Source: Lysobacter_I brunescens (GTDB lineage: Bacteria; Pseudomonadota; Gammaproteobacteria; Xanthomonadales; Xanthomonadaceae). Taken from it: a stretch of DNA of 64,000 nt. This document shows positions 59,007-64,000 of this stretch, piece after piece. Numbering within the stretch: position 1 is the first letter of the stretch; every line of letters begins with the position of its first letter. The DNA lies in the NCBI RefSeq assembly GCF_042677005.1, contig NZ_JBHTIF010000001.1:1984001-2048000 (forward strand). Reading direction: 5' to 3'. The notes under the pieces were generated by a model. It searched no databases and was not told the DNA's origin. It worked only from the letters and a program-made list of their open reading frames with translations. Both the position numbers and the translations under genes were made by a program.

Positions 59007-62000
59007 TCAATCGCCCAGCGTCAGCAGCGACGCATTGCCGCCGGCCGCCGTGGTGTTCACGGTGACGGTCTTCTCAGTGGCGAAGCGCGGCAGGTAGTGC
59101 GGGCCGCCGGCCTTGGGGCCGGTGCCGGACAGGTTCTGGCCGCCGAAGGGCTGCACGCCGACGACCGCGCCGATCTGGTTGCGGTTGACGTAGATGTTGC
59201 CGACCTTGGCGCGCTGCACGATGCGGTCGATGGTTTCGTCGATGCGCGAGTGGATGCCGAGGGTCAGGCCGAAGCCGGTGGCGTTGATGGTGTCGACGAC
59301 CTGGTCGAGCTGGTTGGCCTTCCAGCGGATCACGTGCAGGGCCGGACCGAAGTTCTCGCGCGTCAGCTGCGACAGCGAAGTCAGTTCCCAGGCGCGCGGG
59401 GCGAAGAAGCTGCCGTGCGCGACCGAGTCGTCGGTGGTGGCAACGGCAATCTGCTTCGCTTCCTTCGCCATGCGCGCAGCATGGTCTTCGAGCAGCGCCA
59501 GGGCGTCGGTGTCGATCACCGGGCCGACGTCGGTCGACAGCAGGCCGGGGTCGCCGACCTTCAGCTCGGCCATCGCGCCGGCGAGCATGTGCACGACCTT
59601 GTCGGCGATGTCGTCCTGCACGAACAGCACGCGCGCGGCCGAGCAGCGCTGGCCGGCGGAGGTGAACGCGGAGGAGACCGCATCCTTGACGAGTTGTTCC
59701 GGCAGCGACGAGGAGTCGGCGATCAGCGCGTTCTGGCCGCCGGTTTCGGCGATCAGCACGCCGATCGCGGCGTCGCGCGCGGCCATGGCGCGGTTGATCG
59801 CGCGGGCGGTGTCGGTCGAACCGGTGAACGCGACGCCGGCCACGCGCGGGTCGCGGGTCAGGGCGGCACCGACGGTGGCGCCATCGCCGGGCAGGAACTG
59901 CAGCACGGCCTCCGGGATGCCGGCTTCGTGCAGCAGCTTCACGGCGGCGTAGCCGACGAGGTTGGTCTGCTCGGCGGGCTTGGCGATCACGCTGTTGCCT
60001 GCGGCGAGCGCGGCGGCGACCTGGCCCATGAAGATCGCCAGCGGGAAGTTCCACGGCGAGATGCAGACGAACACGCCGCGACCGGCGAGCTGCAGGGTGT
60101 TGGATTCGCCGGTGGGCGAGGGCAGGGCCTCGGGCGCGAAATGCTTGCGCGCCTGGCCGGCGTAATAGCGCAGGAAGTCCACCGCTTCGCGCACTTCGGC
60201 GACGCCGTCGGGAATGGTCTTGCCCGCTTCCTTGGTGCACAGCGCGATGTAGGCCGGCATGCGCGCTTCGAGCAGCGCGGCGGCGTGTTCGAGGATCGCG
60301 GCGCGGCTGGCGGCCGGGGTGGCATCCCATGCAGGCTGCGCGGCGACCGCGTTCTGCAGCGCCTGCTCGACGGTGGCGCTGTCGGCAGCCTGCCAGTGGC
60401 CGACGGTCTGGCGGCGGTCGGCGGGATTGGTCACGGCGATCTTCGTGCCGGAGGCGCTGGCGCCCGGCACCAGCGGCGCTGCGGTCCAGTCGCCGGTGAC
60501 GGCGGCGTTGATCTGGTCGGCGAGGGCGCGCAGCTGCGCGTCGTTGGCGAGGTTGATACCCATCGAATTGTCTCTCTCATGGCCCTGGCTGCGGAACAGA
60601 TCCACGGGCAGCGGGATGCGCGGATGCGGAATGCTGTCGAAGGCGGACGCGACTTCGATCGGATCGCGGATCAGATCGTCGATCGACACGGCCTCGTCGG
60701 TGATGCGGTTCACGAAGCTGGAATTGGCGCCGTTCTCGAGCAGGCGGCGCACGAGATACGGCAGCAGGTCCTCGTGCGAACCCACCGGCGCGTACACGCG
60801 GCAGGGCACGTTCAGACGGTCGGCCGGGATGACCTCGGCGTAGAGATCGTCGCCCATGCCGTGCAGCTTCTGGAATTCGTACTTCGACGTCGCGTTGCCG
60901 GACGCCGCGCCGGCGCCGAGCACGGTCGCGGCCATGCGGTGGATAGCGGCGATGGTCTGCGCGTTGTGCGTGGCGAACATCGGATAGACCGCGTCGGTCG
61001 CCTTGAGCAGGCGGCAGGCGCAGGCCTGGTAGGACACGTCGGTGTTGGGCTTGCGCGTGAACACCGGATAGCCGCTCTGGCCATCGACCTGGGCGCGCTT
61101 GACCTCGCTGTCCCAGTAGGCGCCCTTCACCAGGCGCACCGGAATGATGCGGCCAAGGCGACGGGCCTGGTCGGCGATGAAGTCGATCACGAACGGCGCG
61201 CGCTTCTGGTAGGCCTGGACCACGATGCCGAAGCCGTTCCAGTCCTGCAGCGAGGCATCGGCGAGCACGCCGAAGATCAGGTCGAGCGACAGCTCGAGGC
61301 GGTCGGTCTCTTCTGCGTCGATGGTCAGGCCGATGCCGTACTGCTTCGCCAGCTGCGACAGCTCCAGCAGGCCCGGGCCGAGTTCGGCGAACACGCGGGC
61401 GCGCTTGGCGTGCTCGTAGCGCGGATGCAACGCGGACAGCTTGACCGAGATGCTGGGCGTGGCGAACACGTCGGCATCGCGGAAATGGCCGTTCGGGCCG
61501 CTTTTGCCGATGGCGTGGATTGCCATGCGGTAGGCCTCGAGGTAGCGCTGCGCGTCCTTCGTGGTCAGCGCGCCTTCGCCGAGCATGTCGAACGAATAGC
61601 GGTAGTTCGCGTTGTCGCCCTTGCGGCTGCGGGCGAGGGCCTCGTCGATGGTGCGGCCCATGACGAACTGATGGCCCATGATCCGCATCGCCTGGCGCAC
61701 CGCGAGGCGTATGACCGGCTCGCCGACGCGGCTGATCAGGCGCTTGAAGGCGTTGTGCACGTCGCGCTTGGTGTCGTCGGCGAGATTGACCAGGGTGCCG
61801 GTCAGCATCAGGCCCCAGGTCGAGGCATTGACCAGCACGGAGTCGGACTGGCCCAGATGCCGTTTCCAGTCTGCCTCACCGAGCTTGTCGCGGATCAGCT
61901 TGTCGGCGGTGTCCTGGTCCGGGATGCGCAGCAGGGCCTCGGCCACGCACATCAGCAGCACGCCTTCCTCGCTGCCCAGGTCGTACTGGCGCATGAAGGC

Positions 62001-62234
62001 TTCGATCGCGCCCTGGTCCTGCGCCCGCGCACGCACCCGGCGCACGAGGTCGGCCGCGGTGGCCTGGACGGCGGCGCGGTCGGCCGCGCTCCAGTCGGGA
62101 TGGGGCTGGCGGGCGTCCGCGAGCAGTTCGCGGACATGCTCGGCCTCGTCGCGGACCCAGGCGGCGGTGATCGCCGCGCGCAGCGGATCCGGCCGGGCCG
62201 GAAGTTCGGGGGACAGGATCGGATCGGCGGTCAC
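59007..62234 (-). CDS. putA: Bifunctional proline dehydrogenase / L-glutamate gamma-semialdehyde dehydrogenase
   Basis: A 1075-aa enzyme oxidising proline to glutamate in two steps with substrate channelling. The FAD-dependent ProDH barrel spans about 180-470 (SVKLSALHPRYEHAKR; LTIDAEETDRLELS; VRLVKGAYWDSEVKRAQ; ATHNAQTIAAI). The NAD-dependent aldehyde dehydrogenase spans about 560-1010 (PWNFPLAIFMGQVAAALAAG; AETGGQNALI; nucleophile Cys in AGQRCSAARV near residue 860; GVQPFGGQNLSGTGPKAGGP). The ribbon-helix-helix DNA-binding domain of enterobacterial PutA is absent, so it should not repress its own gene. Start ATG 62234. Confidence 0.96.
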   Translation of the reverse strand: MTADPILSPELPARPDPLRAAITAAWVRDEAEHVRELLADARQPHPDWSAADRAAVQATAADLVRRVRARAQDQGAIEAFMRQYDLGSEEGVLLMCVAEALLRIPDQDTADKLIRDKLGEADWKRHLGQSDSVLVNASTWGLMLTGTLVNLADDTKRDVHNAFKRLISRVGEPVIRLAVRQAMRIMGHQFVMGRTIDEALARSRKGDNANYRYSFDMLGEGALTTKDAQRYLEAYRMAIHAIGKSGPNGHFRDADVFATPSISVKLSALHPRYEHAKRARVFAELGPGLLELSQLAKQYGIGLTIDAEETDRLELSLDLIFGVLADASLQDWNGFGIVVQAYQKRAPFVIDFIADQARRLGRIIPVRLVKGAYWDSEVKRAQVDGQSGYPVFTRKPNTDVSYQACACRLLKATDAVYPMFATHNAQTIAAIHRMAATVLGAGAASGNATSKYEFQKLHGMGDDLYAEVIPADRLNVPCRVYAPVGSHEDLLPYLVRRLLENGANSSFVNRITDEAVSIDDLIRDPIEVASAFDSIPHPRIPLPVDLFRSQGHERDNSMGINLANDAQLRALADQINAAVTGDWTAAPLVPGASASGTKIAVTNPADRRQTVGHWQAADSATVEQALQNAVAAQPAWDATPAASRAAILEHAAALLEARMPAYIALCTKEAGKTIPDGVAEVREAVDFLRYYAGQARKHFAPEALPSPTGESNTLQLAGRGVFVCISPWNFPLAIFMGQVAAALAAGNSVIAKPAEQTNLVGYAAVKLLHEAGIPEAVLQFLPGDGATVGAALTRDPRVAGVAFTGSTDTARAINRAMAARDAAIGVLIAETGGQNALIADSSSLPEQLVKDAVSSAFTSAGQRCSAARVLFVQDDIADKVVHMLAGAMAELKVGDPGLLSTDVGPVIDTDALALLEDHAARMAKEAKQIAVATTDDSVAHGSFFAPRAWELTSLSQLTRENFGPALHVIRWKANQLDQVVDTINATGFGLTLGIHSRIDETIDRIVQRAKVGNIYVNRNQIGAVVGVQPFGGQNLSGTGPKAGGPHYLPRFATEKTVTVNTTAAGGNASLLTLGD

Positions 62235-62453
62235 GTTGGCAGGAGCCCGGCGTGCGGAAGGAAGCCGCGGATTCTATCGTGGGCGCACGCGTTTCCGTAC
62301 CCCCGAGCTTATAACGGTATGGCAGAACGGCGGGGTTTGCTTGCTCGTGCGGGGCGCGAACGGATACCATTCTTCGGTTCCCCGGGGTCGAATCGACGCT
62401 CGTGCGCCTGTCCAGTCGGCACGACACGCGTCCTTCGGCCTCCCTAGCAACCT

Positions 62454-63476
62454 ATGAAGACTCGGGCAGTCAGACTTTTGGGGTTTTGGGCCATGGTGCA
62501 AACGCGTGCGTGTTGGACAACGTGGGGTCGGGCGATGATCGCCCTGGCTTCGCTCCTGGTGCCGGTGGCGGCGATGGCCCAGGCGGCCGATCCCAAGCCC
62601 TGGCAGCTGAACATGGGGCAGGGTGTCACCGAATCGTCGAAACACGCCTACGAAGCGCACATGCTGGCGCTCTGGATCTGCGTGGTCATCGGCGTGATCG
62701 TGTTCGGCGCCATGGCCTACGCCATGTTCAAGTTCCGCAAGTCCAAGGGCGCCAAGCCCGACGTGGACTTCACCCACAGCACGAAGCTCGAGATCGTCTG
62801 GACGGCCGTGCCGGTCCTGCTGCTGGTGGCGATGGCCTTCCCGGCCACCAAGAAGCTGATCGCGATGTACGACACCCGCAACGCGGAGATGACGATCAAG
62901 ATCACCGGCTACCAGTGGCTCTGGAAGTACGAGTACCCGGGCACCAAACCGGGCGAGTCCTTCGGTTTCACCAGCCGCCTCGACCGCAAGAGCGACCAGA
63001 TCCGCCAGAGCAAGGTCGATGCCCGCACCGCCGGCCATGCGCACTACCTGCTCGACGTGGACAACCCGCTGGTCGTCCCGGTCGACACCAAGATCCATTT
63101 CCTCATCCAGGCCGACGACGTGATCCACGCATGGTGGGTGCCGGCGCTGGGCTGGAAGCAGGACGCGATCCCGGGCATCACCAACGAAGCCTGGACCGAG
63201 ATCAAGACGCCGGGCATCTACCGCGGCCAGTGCGCCGAGCTGTGCGGCAAGGACCATGGCTTCATGCCGATCGTGGTCAAGGCCGTGAGCAAGGCCGAGT
63301 TCGCCCAGTGGGCCGCCGAGCAGCGCGCGAAGAACGCGCCGCCGGCCCCCGCCGCGCCGGCAGCGCCCGCCGAGGCCCCGGCCACCGAAGCCGTGCCGGC
63401 TGCCGAAGCCGCCGCGCCGGTGACCGCCGCCGCCGAACAGAACGCCCCCGCAGCCGCCGCCAAGTCGGCCGGCTGA
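62454..63476 (+). CDS. coxB: Cytochrome c oxidase subunit II
   Basis: A 340-aa subunit of the aa3-type terminal oxidase that takes electrons from cytochrome c. It has a cleavable N-terminal signal (to AAMAQA), two transmembrane helices (LALWICVVIGVIVFGAMAYAM; IVWTAVPVLLLVAMAF) and a cupredoxin domain with the CuA site CAELCGKDHGFM (C260, C264, H268, M271) and the upstream His in DDVIHAWWVP. The C-terminus is an Ala/Pro-rich tail, with no fused cytochrome c domain. ctaD starts 24 bp downstream. Confidence 0.95.
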   Translation: MKTRAVRLLGFWAMVQTRACWTTWGRAMIALASLLVPVAAMAQAADPKPWQLNMGQGVTESSKHAYEAHMLALWICVVIGVIVFGAMAYAMFKFRKSKGAKPDVDFTHSTKLEIVWTAVPVLLLVAMAFPATKKLIAMYDTRNAEMTIKITGYQWLWKYEYPGTKPGESFGFTSRLDRKSDQIRQSKVDARTAGHAHYLLDVDNPLVVPVDTKIHFLIQADDVIHAWWVPALGWKQDAIPGITNEAWTEIKTPGIYRGQCAELCGKDHGFMPIVVKAVSKAEFAQWAAEQRAKNAPPAPAAPAAPAEAPATEAVPAAEAAAPVTAAAEQNAPAAAAKSAG

Positions 63477-63499
63477 TCGCATCACATTCGAGGTAAGTC

Positions 63500-64000
63500 A
63501 TGGCCACCACTCACGCCGACCACGCCGCTGACCATCACGACGACCACGGCCACAAGCAGGGCTTCATCGATCGTTGGTTCTTCTCGACCAACCACAAGGA
63601 CATCGGCACGCTGTACCTCGTGTTCAGCTTCGTGATGTTCATCATCGGCGCCGCGATGTCCGTGGTGATCCGCACCGAGCTGATGACCCCGGGCCTGCAG
63701 CACGTCAGCCCCGAGTTCTTCAACTCGATGACCACCATGCACGCGCTGGTGATGATCTTCGGCGGCGTCATGCCGGCCTTCGTCGGCCTGGCCAACTGGA
63801 TGGTGCCGCTGCAGATCGGCGCGCCCGACATGGCCCTGCCGCGCATGAACAACTGGTCCTTCTGGATCATGCCGTTCGCCTTCGCGCTGCTGCTCATGAC
63901 GTTCTTCCTGCCGGGCGGCGCGCCTGCCGGCGGCTGGACGCTGTATCCGCCGCTGTCGCTGCAGGGCGGCTTCAACCTGTCGTTCGCGATCTTCGCCATC
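63500..64000 (+). CDS. ctaD: Cytochrome c oxidase subunit I (3' end outside window)
   Basis: The first 167 codons of the heme-copper oxidase catalytic subunit. N-terminal His/Asp-rich segment (HADHAADHHDDHGHKQG), then WFFSTNHKDIGTLYLVFSF (TM1), TMHALVMIFGGVMPAFVGLANWMVP (TM2, with the low-spin heme-a ligand His) and PRMNNWSFWIMPFAFALLLM (TM3). ATG 63500 has GAGGT 7 bp upstream. The frame is open to the window edge. Same operon as coxB. Confidence 0.95.
   Translation, partial: MATTHADHAADHHDDHGHKQGFIDRWFFSTNHKDIGTLYLVFSFVMFIIGAAMSVVIRTELMTPGLQHVSPEFFNSMTTMHALVMIFGGVMPAFVGLANWMVPLQIGAPDMALPRMNNWSFWIMPFAFALLLMTFFLPGGAPAGGWTLYPPLSLQGGFNLSFAIFAI

Noticed and set aside
58986..62447. 1153-codon plus-strand frame opposite putA
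   Set aside because: Antisense shadow of PutA; His/Gly/Val-rich nonsense with no start signal or domain, and putA is unmistakable.

Overview
The window looks like a chromosomal segment of a high-GC gammaproteobacterium of the family Xanthomonadaceae (Lysobacter, Luteimonas or Stenotrophomonas-like). The reasons are the protein set (XVIPCD-type effector, DUF2339/DUF3999 pair, DUF6498, DUF6289-like peptide, PhoPQ with a PepSY neighbour, MscL starting MGMMSEF) and GTAG-headed REP palindromes. Nearly all genes are GC-rich. The exception is about 8.85-10.9 kb, which is visibly AT-richer and looks acquired. The genus cannot be fixed from this sequence alone.

Layout. 1-7.1 kb: a molybdopterin oxidoreductase of the FdhF/YdeP family (cut at the left edge), diverging from a TPR-sulfotransferase that is followed by a TonB-dependent receptor. 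7.1-7.6 kb: a long non-coding dispersed repeat. 7.7-8.6 kb: a DUF4349 lipoprotein. 8.85-11.0 kb: two integron-type gene cassettes. The first carries a papain/transglutaminase-like DUF2026 protein and ends in a clear attC site; the second carries a RelA/SpoT-like nucleotide pyrophosphokinase that starts with TTG right after that attC. A REP doublet closes the array. 11.1-14.8 kb: small accessory secreted proteins and lipoproteins, ending in a probable lipoprotein immunity gene plus an XVIPCD-bearing effector of the Xanthomonas-type antibacterial type IV secretion system (X-T4SS).

14.9-28.2 kb: a DUF2339/DUF3999 membrane pair whose second reading frame runs without a stop into phosphoglycerate kinase, then a trypsin-like protease, a HAD phosphatase, pyruvate kinase, an M20 peptidase and class I aldolase. 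This is a loose cluster of three glycolytic enzymes. 28.3-41.3 kb: DUF6498 protein, an RND efflux adaptor and pump, a macrodomain protein, an rRNA methyltransferase of the SpoU/TrmH type, a RebB-like protein with an unusual C-terminal extension, an M28 peptidase, MscL, a fumarylacetoacetate hydrolase-family protein, a Rieske ferredoxin and an internally duplicated secreted protein.

41.4-47.7 kb is one minus-strand transcription unit with overlapping genes: a FakA-FakB fusion (fatty acid kinase), an S24-like small protein, plsY, birA, coaX, a SPOR protein, tRNA-Thr(TGT) and arginase. The chemistry is coherent around acyl-phosphate, CoA and biotin. 47.8-51.7 kb: MtfA peptidase, PhoQ, PhoP and a PepSY protein. 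51.9-62.2 kb: CtlX, DusA, a prolyl-4-hydroxylase-like dioxygenase, a DUF900 hydrolase, Tex and PutA. 62.4-64 kb: cytochrome c oxidase subunit II, with subunit I cut at the right edge.

The most promising leads are the cassette-borne RelA/SpoT-like plus DUF2026 pair (possible defence or toxin function, unproven), the X-T4SS effector/immunity pair, the stop-less DUF3999-Pgk frame, the FakA-FakB-PlsY linkage and the extended RebB protein.
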